From: Betaproteobacteria bacterium
Lineage (GTDB): Bacteria; Pseudomonadota; Gammaproteobacteria; Burkholderiales; JACQAP01
DNA: 64,000 nucleotides
Assembly (NCBI GenBank): GCA_016194905.1
Contig: JACQAP010000028.1
Location: 157,992 to 221,991, forward strand
Reading direction: 5' to 3'
Below are positions 8,691-16,931 of this stretch, piece by piece (position 1 is the stretch's first letter; the number at the start of each line of letters is the position of its first letter). Under the pieces are notes generated by a model. It searched no databases. It saw only the letters and a list, made by a program, of their open reading frames with translations, and was not told the DNA's origin. The translations under genes and the position numbers were made by a program.

Positions 8691-8860
8691 GAGGAGAAGC
8701 AGGGACTAAGGGCTAGGGAGAAACGTAGTTCCTACACGATGCCATGCAATGATTTGTTGAGCAAAACGACAGAAACGAGGTCGAAGTTCTTGAAGCTTCT
8801 CGTTTGAGACGGTCCAATCCCTAGCCCCTAGCCCCTAGCCCCTAGCCCCTAGCCCCTAGC
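8691..8860. repeat. CTAG-rich intergenic repeat with six tandem CCCTAGC units
   Basis: Bases 8819-8860 are six perfect copies of the heptamer CCCTAGC. The left flank (about 8691-8717) carries complementary words such as AGGCTAG and GGGCTAGGG, so the region can fold into a large hairpin. It lies between two convergent genes. The last heptamer supplies the TAG stop codon of the minus-strand gene at 8856-9356. Confidence 0.85.
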
Positions 8861-9356
8861 GCGCAAAGCGCGCGGCCCTGCGCTTGCCGGACGAGTAGGC
8901 GGGTCGGCTGGGTAACTTGTACTGCGGCTTTTTCTCCGGCAGTTGTGGATTGCGTTTTTCCTGCTGCGCTTCAAGTGTTCCCTTGTCTTCCACATCGGCG
9001 TCCCCGCTAGTGAATGCTTCAGCGGCGGATTCGGCCGGCGGCACTATCTCTTCTTCATCCGCGTATTTGCGCGCCGGCCGGTGCTCGTCGCGGCCCGCCA
9101 TCGAGGGCTCTTGCCCGGGACGCGTCGAGAATACCGGGTAGTCCGGCCTGACTTCGATGTCCAGCTTGGCTGGCATCCCGGGTTCGATGCTTTTGCTCCA
9201 CAGCTTGAGTGGCCCCCCGCTGCTGAGTTTGCCCTGCGCGAAACCCATATCGATGAAGATATGCTCTTCGATCATGTCGGGCTCCGGCGCAGGACGGCGG
9301 GCGCGGGCGGCGAACCAGCCGCGGTAGTAGGCATTGCGAAATTCAACTAGGGTCAT
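8856..9356 (-). CDS. Hypothetical protein with acidic, low-complexity C-terminal half
   Basis: A 166-residue protein. The N-terminal 70 residues look folded (VEFRNAYYRGWFAARARRP, then FIDMGFAQGKLSSGG). Residues 80-166 are polar and proline/glutamate-rich, ending in basic SSGKRRAARFAR. I recognise no family. The stop codon lies within the tandem CCCTAGC repeat, so the repeat may have reset the 3' end of this gene. The opposite strand also has a long open frame but lacks a start signal and plausible composition. Confidence 0.5.
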   Translation of the reverse strand: MTLVEFRNAYYRGWFAARARRPAPEPDMIEEHIFIDMGFAQGKLSSGGPLKLWSKSIEPGMPAKLDIEVRPDYPVFSTRPGQEPSMAGRDEHRPARKYADEEEIVPPAESAAEAFTSGDADVEDKGTLEAQQEKRNPQLPEKKPQYKLPSRPAYSSGKRRAARFAR

Positions 9357-9548
9357 GGCGCCGGAACATCATTGCGGGTTCGATCGGGAATGTAAGGGGG
9401 CGGCTCTCCCTGGTATTTCGGCGCGTCAACTGCCAAGCTTTAGCCGCCGTGTGCGAGTTCGCCGGCCGGGCGTTTCAAGTTGAAAATCCGCCGGTCCGGC
9501 CGCACATAAGCCGGATTGCTGTCAGACCCCTTATTTGCGGAGAATACG

Positions 9549-10391
9549 ATGCGTTACATAGGCAAGAAAGTCGCCGGCATGCCGGCCACGGATGGCGCCG
9601 GCGTGAAACTCAAGCGCGTGATCGGCAGTCCCGCCCTGGATATGATCGATCCTTTCCTGATGCTCGACGAATTCGGGTCCGACGACCCGGAGTCCTGGAT
9701 AGCGGGATTTCCGGAGCATCCGCACCGCGGCTTCGAAACCGTCACGATCATGCTCGAAGGCCGGGTGAAGCACGCGGATTCGGTGGGCAACCAGGGCGTG
9801 ATCGAAGCCGGAGATGTCCAATGGATGACCGCGGGCAGCGGTATCATCCATTCCGAAATGCCAGAGCGCGCCGACGGCAGGTTGCGCGGTTTCCAGCTCT
9901 GGGTGAACCTGCCCGGCAAGCTGAAAATGACTTCACCACGCTACCAGGATGTGAGGGCCTCGCGCATTACCTCGGCATCACACAATGGAGCGACCGTGCG
10001 GGTGATCGCCGGCGAAGGCTTCGGCTTGAAGGGTGCGGCGGACACACTGATTCCGGTGCGCCTGCTCGACGTGGCGATCGAGGCGAATGCGGCCTTCGAG
10101 ATCGAAGTGCCGGACGAGCATGCCTGCTTCGTGTATGTCTACGAAGGCGAGGTGCGCGGCACCGGTCGAGACGGCAGCCCCGTCGACATCGCGAGCGGAT
10201 CTCTTGCCGTGCTGGTGGGTGCCGGTGGGGTCAGACTGGAAGCGGGCGAGTCGGGCGCGAAACTGCTCTTCGCCGACGGCAAGCCGATCCGCGAACCGAT
10301 CGCGCGCTACGGCCCGTTCGTGATGAACACGCGGGAGGAAGTGCAGAAGGCTTTCGAGGACTACTCACGTGGCGAACTCGTCAGCGCCTGA
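9549..10391 (+). CDS. Pirin family protein
   Basis: A 280-residue bicupin of the pirin family. The metal ligands are in HPHRGFE (His57, His59) and HSEMP (His101, Glu103), as in characterised pirins. The ATG at 9549 has a GGAG Shine-Dalgarno 6 bases upstream and is preferred to the TTG at 9516. Bacterial pirins bind Fe(II); some are quercetin dioxygenases and others redox-linked regulators. The context does not decide between these. A strong terminator follows about 125 bases after the stop. Confidence 0.9.
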   Translation: MRYIGKKVAGMPATDGAGVKLKRVIGSPALDMIDPFLMLDEFGSDDPESWIAGFPEHPHRGFETVTIMLEGRVKHADSVGNQGVIEAGDVQWMTAGSGIIHSEMPERADGRLRGFQLWVNLPGKLKMTSPRYQDVRASRITSASHNGATVRVIAGEGFGLKGAADTLIPVRLLDVAIEANAAFEIEVPDEHACFVYVYEGEVRGTGRDGSPVDIASGSLAVLVGAGGVRLEAGESGAKLLFADGKPIREPIARYGPFVMNTREEVQKAFEDYSRGELVSA

Positions 10392-10516
10392 GGACGGTGG
10401 GCGTATACATGGCGGATGTCATGCCGGTCATCCAGCAGGAGATGTTCCGCGCTCTGCAGTTGATGCCGGGGCAAAAGCAGTAGCCGCATGACCGGCAAGC
10501 AGGAACGCCAGGAATT
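10392..10516 (+). other. Short interval with a 24-codon open frame, significance unclear
   Basis: Between the pirin stop and the terminator is an ATG frame at 10411-10483 encoding about 24 residues beginning MADVMPVIQQEM. It has no clear Shine-Dalgarno. It could be the tail of a lost gene or chance. Nothing else is recognisable here. Confidence 0.25.
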
Positions 10517-10546
10517 CGGGCGGGCATCTCCCCGCCCGTTTTTTTT
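10517..10546 (+). terminator. Rho-independent terminator after pirin
   Basis: Perfect 8-bp G+C stem (CGGGCGGG 10517-10524, CCCGCCCG 10531-10538) with a 6-base loop, followed immediately by eight T residues. Orientation fits termination of plus-strand transcription from the pirin gene. Confidence 0.92.
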
Positions 10547-10661
10547 GACGCCGGCATACAGCTTGCCGTATCCCGCAAGATTTTCTTGCCGCATTGCAGC
10601 CGGTCCGGCACAGTATCCGGATTCGCAATGTCCAGCGTCGCAAGCGCTATTCGCAGCCGGC

Positions 10662-10693
10662 CATGGATATGCAAGAACATGGATATGCAAGAA
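10662..10693. repeat. Perfect 16-bp tandem duplication upstream of the DUF3617 gene
   Basis: The 16-mer CATGGATATGCAAGAA occurs twice head to tail (10662-10677, 10678-10693), 33 bases before the chosen ATG at 10727. Each copy contains an ATG; initiation at these would add an implausible N-terminus before the signal peptide. Confidence 0.9.
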
Positions 10694-10726
10694 TCTGCGC
10701 AACTTTTTCGTCCGGGAAACCGCCAA

Positions 10727-11719
10727 ATGAAAACACTGCCCATAGCAACTTTCCTCGCTGCGCTTTGCTGCACCGCCACTACCGTGTTTGCCGAGGGGCC
10801 CGATGAACTTTGGGAAGTCACCATGAAAATGGAGATGCCCGGCATGCCGGCCATGCCGGCGCGCACCTCGCAGGTTTGCAAAGGCAAGGGCGATCGCGAT
10901 CCTTCCAAAACGGTGGCCAGGGACAGGGACAGCGATTGCAAGATGGTCGACTCCAAGCAGTCCGGTAACAAGAGCACCTGGAAAATGGTTTGCACCAAGC
11001 CAAACGCCATGACTGTCGTGGGGGATGTCACCTACAACGGGGACAGCTACCAAGGCACGATGAAGATGACCGGAGGGGACATGGATATGACGCAGACCAT
11101 CTCCGGCAAGAAAATCGGCAATTGCACTTACGAAGATCCGGCCAAGAGGATCGATGCGGTTCAGGCGCAGAGCAAAGCCGCGATCGCCAAGGAATGCGAC
11201 AAGCAGATCGAGAGCCTGCAGCCGTTGATGATCTTCGGCGGCGCGAATCTGCCGGAGGAATCCCTTTATTGCAAGGATCGCAAAGCGGATTTCTGTGCGC
11301 GCTCCGCCAAGGTCGCACAGCAGATGCGGGACCTGGCGGGTTTCTCGGAAGCCAGTCGCAAGTATCCGGAATGGCGCGAAGCCATGAAGGCCTGCGGCAC
11401 GGATCCGGCGACGCTGAGCGCACCGCTGTGCAAGGCCGCGGTGGACAAGAAAGACTGGCCTTTCGTTTCTGAAAATTGCCCGGCGGAAGGCCGCGCGGTC
11501 GCGCAGCAGAATTGCACCGGCATGGATTACACCGCGGTACTGGCTTCGCCGTACAAAGAGGTCTGCCAGAAGTACGGCGCCGATCTGGCGAAGAAGAAGG
11601 TCGCTGACGACAAGGCGAAGTCCGAACCGGCAGCCAAACCCGCGGCCGAGTCCAAACCGAGCGTCGGCGACACGGTCAAGGAAGGCGCGAAGTCGCTCAA
11701 GAAACTGCTGAAGTTCTGA
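10727..11719 (+). CDS. Exported DUF3617-domain protein with cysteine-rich C-terminal region
   Basis: A 330-residue exported protein. Start chosen at the ATG directly before a clear signal peptide (cleavage near VFA-EG, residue 22). Residues 25-135 form a DUF3617 domain (ELWEVTMKMEMPGMPAM, with conserved cysteines). Residues 140-290 carry repeated cysteines, and a lysine/alanine-rich tail ends SLKKLLKF. The domain is common in betaproteobacterial periplasmic proteins of unknown function. It lies just upstream of a DD-carboxypeptidase gene, with a 9-base gap. Confidence 0.75.
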   Translation: MKTLPIATFLAALCCTATTVFAEGPDELWEVTMKMEMPGMPAMPARTSQVCKGKGDRDPSKTVARDRDSDCKMVDSKQSGNKSTWKMVCTKPNAMTVVGDVTYNGDSYQGTMKMTGGDMDMTQTISGKKIGNCTYEDPAKRIDAVQAQSKAAIAKECDKQIESLQPLMIFGGANLPEESLYCKDRKADFCARSAKVAQQMRDLAGFSEASRKYPEWREAMKACGTDPATLSAPLCKAAVDKKDWPFVSENCPAEGRAVAQQNCTGMDYTAVLASPYKEVCQKYGADLAKKKVADDKAKSEPAAKPAAESKPSVGDTVKEGAKSLKKLLKF

Positions 11720-11728
11720 TCTTCGCGC

Positions 11729-12544
11729 GTGCGGGCCGGTCGGCGTTTTGTTGGTATCCTCGCCTGCTGGTTCGCCAGTTTTCCGGCGGCCGCCGCGACC
11801 GATCCGTTCCCGGAACTCGCCGACGCCTATCTGGTGCAGATCGGCGAGCGCGATCTGTGGGCCGGTCAGGCCGACAAGCGTCTCCCCCCGGCCAGCCTGA
11901 CCAAGGTCATGACCGCGCTGCTGGTGCTGGAAGACTACCGGCCGGCACAGATCGTCACCGTCAGCAAATCGGCCGCGCAGGCCACGGGTTCGCGAATCCG
12001 ACTCAAAACCGGCGACAAGCTCTCGGTCGAGGCATTGCTGGCCGCGACCTTGATTGCTTCCGCAAACGACGCCTGTGCGGCACTCGCCGAATTCAAGGCC
12101 GGCAGCGTTGAGGCTTTCGTCGCGAAAATGAACGCGCGTGCGCAAACGCTCGGCCTGGGGAATACCCATTTCTCCAATCCCTGCGGCCTCGATGCCGCGG
12201 AGCACTATTCGAGCGCAAACGATCTTGCCCGGATTGCACACGCAGCGCTGGCGCATCCGGAATTCGCCGAACTTGTTGCAAAGTCCGAGGATGAAATCAC
12301 GACTGCTGACGGCAGACGCCGCTTCCGCTTCAAGAACAAGAACGCCCTGATCGGGAGCTACGCGCCCGCCATCGGCGTAAAGACCGGTTATACCAGCCGT
12401 GCCGGCAAATGCCTGATCGCGCTGGCGCGCAAAGAGGGCGCGCAAGTCCTGCTGGTCATGCTGAACGCGAAAAGCCGCTGGTGGGATGCAATCGGCATCA
12501 TCGAGAACGCTTTCGACGAAGCCGGCACCCATGCCGCGCATTAA
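11729..12544 (+). CDS. D-alanyl-D-alanine carboxypeptidase, S11 family
   Basis: A 271-residue low-molecular-weight PBP starting at GTG with a signal peptide. The catalytic triads are present: SLTK (Ser56-Lys59), SAN in ASANDACA, and KTG in GVKTGYTS. It removes the terminal D-Ala from peptidoglycan stem peptides in the periplasm. Compared with PBP5/6 it lacks the C-terminal beta domain and amphipathic membrane anchor, so it is a minimal soluble form. Its last 14 bases overlap the start of the next gene. Confidence 0.9.
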   Translation: MRAGRRFVGILACWFASFPAAAATDPFPELADAYLVQIGERDLWAGQADKRLPPASLTKVMTALLVLEDYRPAQIVTVSKSAAQATGSRIRLKTGDKLSVEALLAATLIASANDACAALAEFKAGSVEAFVAKMNARAQTLGLGNTHFSNPCGLDAAEHYSSANDLARIAHAALAHPEFAELVAKSEDEITTADGRRRFRFKNKNALIGSYAPAIGVKTGYTSRAGKCLIALARKEGAQVLLVMLNAKSRWWDAIGIIENAFDEAGTHAAH

Positions 12545-13880
12545 GTCGACCGCACCCGTGGTCGTGGCCGTCGCGGTGCTGCTGGCGTACTTCAACGCGC
12601 TGACCGGGATCTTCCAGTTCGATGACTACAACGTCATCGTCAACAATCCGGCCGTGCATTCTCTCGCGGCGTGGCGGGATTCCATGCCCGGCATGCGTCC
12701 GCTGCTAAAGATTTCCTATGCACTGAACTGGACGGTCGACGCCGGACCGTTCGGTTTCCATCTCTTCAATGTCCTCGTGCACGCCATCAATGCGGTGCTG
12801 GTCTACCGGTTGCTGCTCGCGTTGCGCGAGGAAAGAGCCGGCACGGACTGGGCGCCGCTTGTGGGCGCGTTGCTGTTCGCGCTGCATCCGGTGCAAACCG
12901 AAGCCGCGACTTACGTTTCCGGTCGTTCGGTGTCGTTGATGGCGCTGTTCTATCTCGGAGCCGTGCTGGCGTGGTTGCACGCGGACAGGACGCCGAGTCC
13001 GCGAGCCTGGAGAGGACTGTCGGCGGGGTTGTTCGGCGCAGCGCTGCTGGTGAAAGAAACGGCTGTCACGCTGCCGTTCGCTTTGCTGCTGCTGGATGCT
13101 GTTCGCGCGCGGTATCAGTTCACAGCAGGGCGGATGTTGCGCCGCCAGACCTGGCACTGGCTGATGTTGATCGGCGGGTTGCTCGTCATGGCCGCCAGTC
13201 CGACCTATCGCCATTTGCTCGACGTGAGCCTCTCCACCCGGGGCGTGATCGATAATCTGCTGATGCAGGCGAACGCGGTGTGCTATCTCGCCGGGCAACT
13301 GCTCCTGCCGTGGCGCGTGAATATCGATCCGGATCTGCCGATGAGGACTGCACTTTCGCCGACCCAGGCGTTGCAGATACTCGCGATCATCGTCATCGTC
13401 GTCGCCGGATTGCGCAATCTGCGCCGGCGCGCGTGGCTGGCTTTCGCCGTCCTCTGGTTTTTTCTTCATCTGCTGCCGACAAATTCGCTGCTGCCGAGGC
13501 TCGACGTCGCCAACGACCGCCAGCTCTACATCGCGTCGATCGGCGTGTTCTTCGCGGTCGGCATCGGTGTGGAGAAGTTATCTCTGCGCGCGAATCGTCG
13601 CTGGCTGGTCGGTGCGGTAACGGCCTTGGTGTTGCTCGGGCTCGGTTTCGCCACGGTGCAGCGAAACCGGATCTACGGATCGGCCGTGGCATTCTGGGAA
13701 GATGCAGCGATGAAATCGCCCGGCAAGCCACGCGTCGCCAACAATCTCGGCTACGCCTACCAGCAGACCGGCCGCTTCGCGGAAGCAAAGCTCGCCTATC
13801 GGCACGCCATTGAACTCGATCCCGATTATTGGAAAGCGCGTATCAACCTCGATGCGCTCGAGTCCGCCCAGCCGCGTTGA
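12531..13880 (+). CDS. Polytopic membrane protein with TPR, TMTC/O-mannosyltransferase-like
   Basis: A 449-residue membrane protein with about ten hydrophobic segments. The first loop contains QFDDYNVIVNNP, matching the acidic-pair motif of GT-C glycosyltransferases of the TMTC type, and then LHPVQTEAATYVSGRS, another hallmark. The last 60 residues form a TPR (RVANNLGYAYQQTGRFAEAK). Proteins of this type use polyprenyl-linked sugars to glycosylate exported proteins; the acceptor is unknown. The ATG lies inside the carboxypeptidase gene. Confidence 0.75.
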   Translation: MPRIKSTAPVVVAVAVLLAYFNALTGIFQFDDYNVIVNNPAVHSLAAWRDSMPGMRPLLKISYALNWTVDAGPFGFHLFNVLVHAINAVLVYRLLLALREERAGTDWAPLVGALLFALHPVQTEAATYVSGRSVSLMALFYLGAVLAWLHADRTPSPRAWRGLSAGLFGAALLVKETAVTLPFALLLLDAVRARYQFTAGRMLRRQTWHWLMLIGGLLVMAASPTYRHLLDVSLSTRGVIDNLLMQANAVCYLAGQLLLPWRVNIDPDLPMRTALSPTQALQILAIIVIVVAGLRNLRRRAWLAFAVLWFFLHLLPTNSLLPRLDVANDRQLYIASIGVFFAVGIGVEKLSLRANRRWLVGAVTALVLLGLGFATVQRNRIYGSAVAFWEDAAMKSPGKPRVANNLGYAYQQTGRFAEAKLAYRHAIELDPDYWKARINLDALESAQPR

Positions 13881-13884
13881 ATGG

Positions 13885-15186
13885 TCAGGCCGGCTGCCCG
13901 GCGGTGCGCAGCCGGGCGACCCTGCGGCCCACAATCACCGCCACGATCGAGCCTGTCAGCAGGCACAGCGAGAGGAAGATCAGGCCGGCCTGGAAGCCGC
14001 CGAAGTGATCCTTGAGCCAGCCCACCGCGAACGGCCCGACGAAGCCGCCCAGGTTGCCTACGGAGTTGATGAAGGCGATTCCGCCCGCCGCCGCAACGCC
14101 TGAAAGATAGCTGGTCGGCATCGACCAGAACACGGGTTGCGAGCAATAGAGGCCGATCGCCGCCACGGTCATAGCGGCCATTGCGAGCACCGGATCGCCG
14201 GCGTATGCGCTGCAGATCAACCCGACGCTCGCCAGCGCCAGCGGCCCCGCGCAATGCCAGACACGTTCCCCGGTCTTGTCCGAATGGCGCGACCACAGGA
14301 CCATGCAGACGGTCGCAACCAGATAAGGGATGGCCATGACGAGGCCGATATCGAGCGGATCCTTCAAGCCCATACCCTTGATGATCTGCGGCATCCACAA
14401 GGCCAGGCCGTAGATGCCGATGGCGAGAGAGGTGTAGACGACCGCGAACAACAGGACCTTCGGATTCGCGAGCGTTTGCCAGATGGTCAGGTGCTTGGTC
14501 TCCATGCGCGTCGCAGCCTCGCGCTCGAGCGTTTCTGACAGATGCTTTTTCTCGCCATCGGTCAGCCAGCGCGCGTTGGCGGGCCGGTCGATCACCACCT
14601 TCAGCGTGATGAAGCCGAGCAGCACCGAGGGAAGGCCTTCGACGATAAACAGCCACCGCCAGCCGGGGTAGCCCATGGTGCCGTCGAAGAATTTCAGAAT
14701 CAGGCCGGCGAGGGGCGCGGCGATGGTGTTGTTGAGCGGGCTGATGATCAGGAAGAGGCCGAAGATGCGCCCGCGGTATTGCGCCGGGAACCATAGCGTC
14801 AGGTAATAGATCACGCCGGGGAAAAAGCCAGCCTCCGCGACGCCGAGCAGGAAGCGCGTCCACTTGAAACTGGTCTCGCTGCCGATGAAACCCATCGCCA
14901 TCGCCACGATGCCCCAGCTCACCATGATGCGGGCGAACCAGACGCGCGCGCCCACCTTCGAAAGGATCAGGTTGCTCGGTACCTCGCCGAGGAAATAGCC
15001 CACGAAGAACAAGCCCGCGCCCCAGCCATAGGCCGTCGCCGTGAATCCGAGCTCGGCATTCATCGTCAGCGCCGCGAACCCGACGTTGAGCCGGTCGATG
15101 ATGCAGATCAGATAGGTCAACAGCAGGAATGGCAACACGCGCCACGCCATTTTGCGCACGAGCGCCTTTTCTTCGACCTGCGTCAT
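13885..15186 (-). CDS. MFS transporter, anion:cation symporter (ACS) family
   Basis: A 433-residue carrier with 12 predicted helices. The N-terminus LICIIDRLNVGFAALTMNAELG and the loop-6 region LTDGEKKHL are typical of the ACS family (phthalate, tartrate, galactonate and other organic anions). It is probably an inner-membrane proton-coupled importer for an aromatic or sugar acid. The gene is convergent with 12531-13880, only 4 bases apart. It lies upstream of a repeat and in the same direction as the dienelactone hydrolase gene, which suggests a shared catabolic role. Confidence 0.88.
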   Translation of the reverse strand: MTQVEEKALVRKMAWRVLPFLLLTYLICIIDRLNVGFAALTMNAELGFTATAYGWGAGLFFVGYFLGEVPSNLILSKVGARVWFARIMVSWGIVAMAMGFIGSETSFKWTRFLLGVAEAGFFPGVIYYLTLWFPAQYRGRIFGLFLIISPLNNTIAAPLAGLILKFFDGTMGYPGWRWLFIVEGLPSVLLGFITLKVVIDRPANARWLTDGEKKHLSETLEREAATRMETKHLTIWQTLANPKVLLFAVVYTSLAIGIYGLALWMPQIIKGMGLKDPLDIGLVMAIPYLVATVCMVLWSRHSDKTGERVWHCAGPLALASVGLICSAYAGDPVLAMAAMTVAAIGLYCSQPVFWSMPTSYLSGVAAAGGIAFINSVGNLGGFVGPFAVGWLKDHFGGFQAGLIFLSLCLLTGSIVAVIVGRRVARLRTAGQPA

Positions 15187-15230
15187 GTTCTCTCCTCTTG
15201 TTAATTCTTACTTCTTGTTAACCCAACTAA

Positions 15231-15387
15231 CCGCAAAGGCGCGAAGGCGCAAAGTAAACGCAAAGAAAAACGAATGAAAACCGGTCAGAAAACAACCCAC
15301 CTCTGAATTGGAATGTGTTTGAGTTTATTACCCGTTCGTTGTCAATGCTTCCCTTCGCGTTTCCTTTGCGCCTTCGCGCCTTTGCGG
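15231..15387. repeat. Long inverted repeat, CGCAAAGG type (family B)
   Basis: Two perfect 24-base complementary arms (15231-15254, starting CCGCAAAGGCGCGAAGG; and 15364-15387) are separated by about 109 bases. It lies between two minus-strand genes. Related single arms occur at 24974-24992, 29724-29745 and near 26126 and 46090. It has no T-run and no transposase. Confidence 0.9.
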
Positions 15388-15408
15388 TGAAGGGTTATCC
15401 GCGGAGGG

Positions 15409-16665
15409 TCAGCTCTTGCCTTCGCTCTTGGCCCAGTTCTTCATCAGCATGTTGGACGGGAAGTTCTCGTCCACGAGTTTCCGGGCCGTTTCCGCGCCGG
15501 AAATCGGCAGGCCGTTCTTCTTCGGGTCGAGCAGACCGATCTGCACCAGCACCGAAGCCTGGTCCCAGTAGATGTGTTCGTGATAGAGCTTGTCGCCGCG
15601 GAAATTGACGATCGCCACCAGCGGAATCTCGACGTACTTGCCGGTGGGCGCGACGCCGGGCAGCATCCAGTCGATCTCGATGTCGTGCGTGAAACAGAAC
15701 AGCATCTCGTCGACCAGCCGGTCCGCGCCGATGGTGCGCGAGATCGGGATCAGCTTGGTGTCTTTTGGCGTGGTCGGAATGAAGTGATGTTTGTAGAAGC
15801 GCTTCAGGTGATCGTGGCCGACGCCGCCGGTCAGGGTCGGGATGTGATTGACGTAGGGTTGCGCGACCATGGTCTTCATGGTCGCGTCGACATCGCGCGT
15901 GCCGAACTCGTGCATCGTGTGCAGTTCCCACAATGCGGACAAGTCGTAGTGCGGGCCCATGACCCTGCGGAACAGCGCGATCGAGCGCGAATGCGCCATC
16001 ATCGACGCCGGCCGGTCGTAATGCATGCCGCCGGTGCGGGCGAAGGCGTGGTCGACGCCGGGGTAGATGTAGATTTCGACGTTGGCGTTGTCCTTGAACG
16101 CGTTCTTGATCTTTTCCACGGCTTCCGGCGGCGCGTATTTATCCTCGGCGGCGAAGTGCAGCACCATCGGCACCTTGATCCTGGTCGCTTCGTTCAGGTA
16201 TTTCTCGATGGTCACGCCGTAGTAGCCGACCGCGCAATCCACACCGGAGCGCGCTGCCGCCAGATAGGCGAGCCGGCCGCCGAGACAGAAGCCGAGCGCG
16301 CCGACCTTGCCGGCCACTTCCGGCCGGGTGCGCAAGGTGCGCACCGCGGCGGTGATGTCTTCCATTCCCCTGTCGATGTCGAAGCGCTGAAGAAAATCAA
16401 AAGCCTTTTTCCACTCTTCCTCGGTGTAGCCGAGATCGACGTCTTTCTCCAGCCGCCAGAACAGGTCCGGCGCTAGCACCACGTAACCTTCCTCGGCGTA
16501 ATAATCGGCGACTTCGCGGATGTAAGCGTTGATGCCGAAGATTTCCTGGCACAGCACGATGCCGGGGCCCTTGCCCGACGCGGGAACGGCGAGGTAACCC
16601 CTGAATTTTCCGCCATCCGCGGCTTTGATCTCGATCCATTGCCCTGTCCTGTTTGGCCCGGCCAT
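15409..16665 (-). CDS. Dienelactone hydrolase fused to SnoaL-like domain
   Basis: A 418-residue two-domain enzyme. Residues 1-235 are a dienelactone hydrolase: nucleophile Cys127 (GFCLGG), Asp175 (AAEDKY), His206 (GVDHAF) and the gating Glu41 (CQEIFG). Residues 245-418 form a SnoaL/NTF2-like domain. DLH opens unsaturated lactones in the beta-ketoadipate/chlorocatechol pathways. The ATG at 16665 has a GGGAG Shine-Dalgarno; longer upstream extensions lack support. It is divergent from the binding-protein gene at 16932. Confidence 0.85.
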   Translation of the reverse strand: MAGPNRTGQWIEIKAADGGKFRGYLAVPASGKGPGIVLCQEIFGINAYIREVADYYAEEGYVVLAPDLFWRLEKDVDLGYTEEEWKKAFDFLQRFDIDRGMEDITAAVRTLRTRPEVAGKVGALGFCLGGRLAYLAAARSGVDCAVGYYGVTIEKYLNEATRIKVPMVLHFAAEDKYAPPEAVEKIKNAFKDNANVEIYIYPGVDHAFARTGGMHYDRPASMMAHSRSIALFRRVMGPHYDLSALWELHTMHEFGTRDVDATMKTMVAQPYVNHIPTLTGGVGHDHLKRFYKHHFIPTTPKDTKLIPISRTIGADRLVDEMLFCFTHDIEIDWMLPGVAPTGKYVEIPLVAIVNFRGDKLYHEHIYWDQASVLVQIGLLDPKKNGLPISGAETARKLVDENFPSNMLMKNWAKSEGKS

Positions 16666-16931
16666 ATCGTTTCTCCCGGATATCATGTCACTGTGCTTGT
16701 TGCAGCGCGGCGTCCGCGCGTCAAAAACATGCCGCCCCTTGTACCGTGCGAAACAGCGCCGTGTCAAACCGGCCATCCGTCGCGACGGCGGCAGGGCGCG
16801 GCTTGACAAAACACCCCCTGCCACCTAGATTCCGGCGGGTCATTCGCCATAAAAACAACCGGCGAGCCCGCATCCGACCGGACTGCGTCCATCGCATTCA
16901 GCCAGTTGCAACTAACTCGGGGAGAACTACC
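16666..16931. promoter_or_regulatory. Divergent intergenic region
   Basis: These 266 bases separate the divergent DLH and solute-binding protein genes and must contain both promoters. I see no confident sigma-70 hexamers or operator palindrome. Confidence 0.4.

Noticed and set aside
8819..8860. CCCTAGC tandem array as a CRISPR or telomere-like repeat
   Set aside because: The units are contiguous 7-mers without spacers, only six copies, and sit in a normal intergenic hairpin.
8943..9350. Plus-strand open frame opposite the gene at 8856-9356
   Set aside because: No start signal, no family-like sequence, and the minus-strand frame has the more protein-like composition.
10586..10726. Upstream starts for the DUF3617 gene
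   Set aside because: They would place about 47 non-signal residues, including the duplicated 16-mer, before a clear signal peptide.
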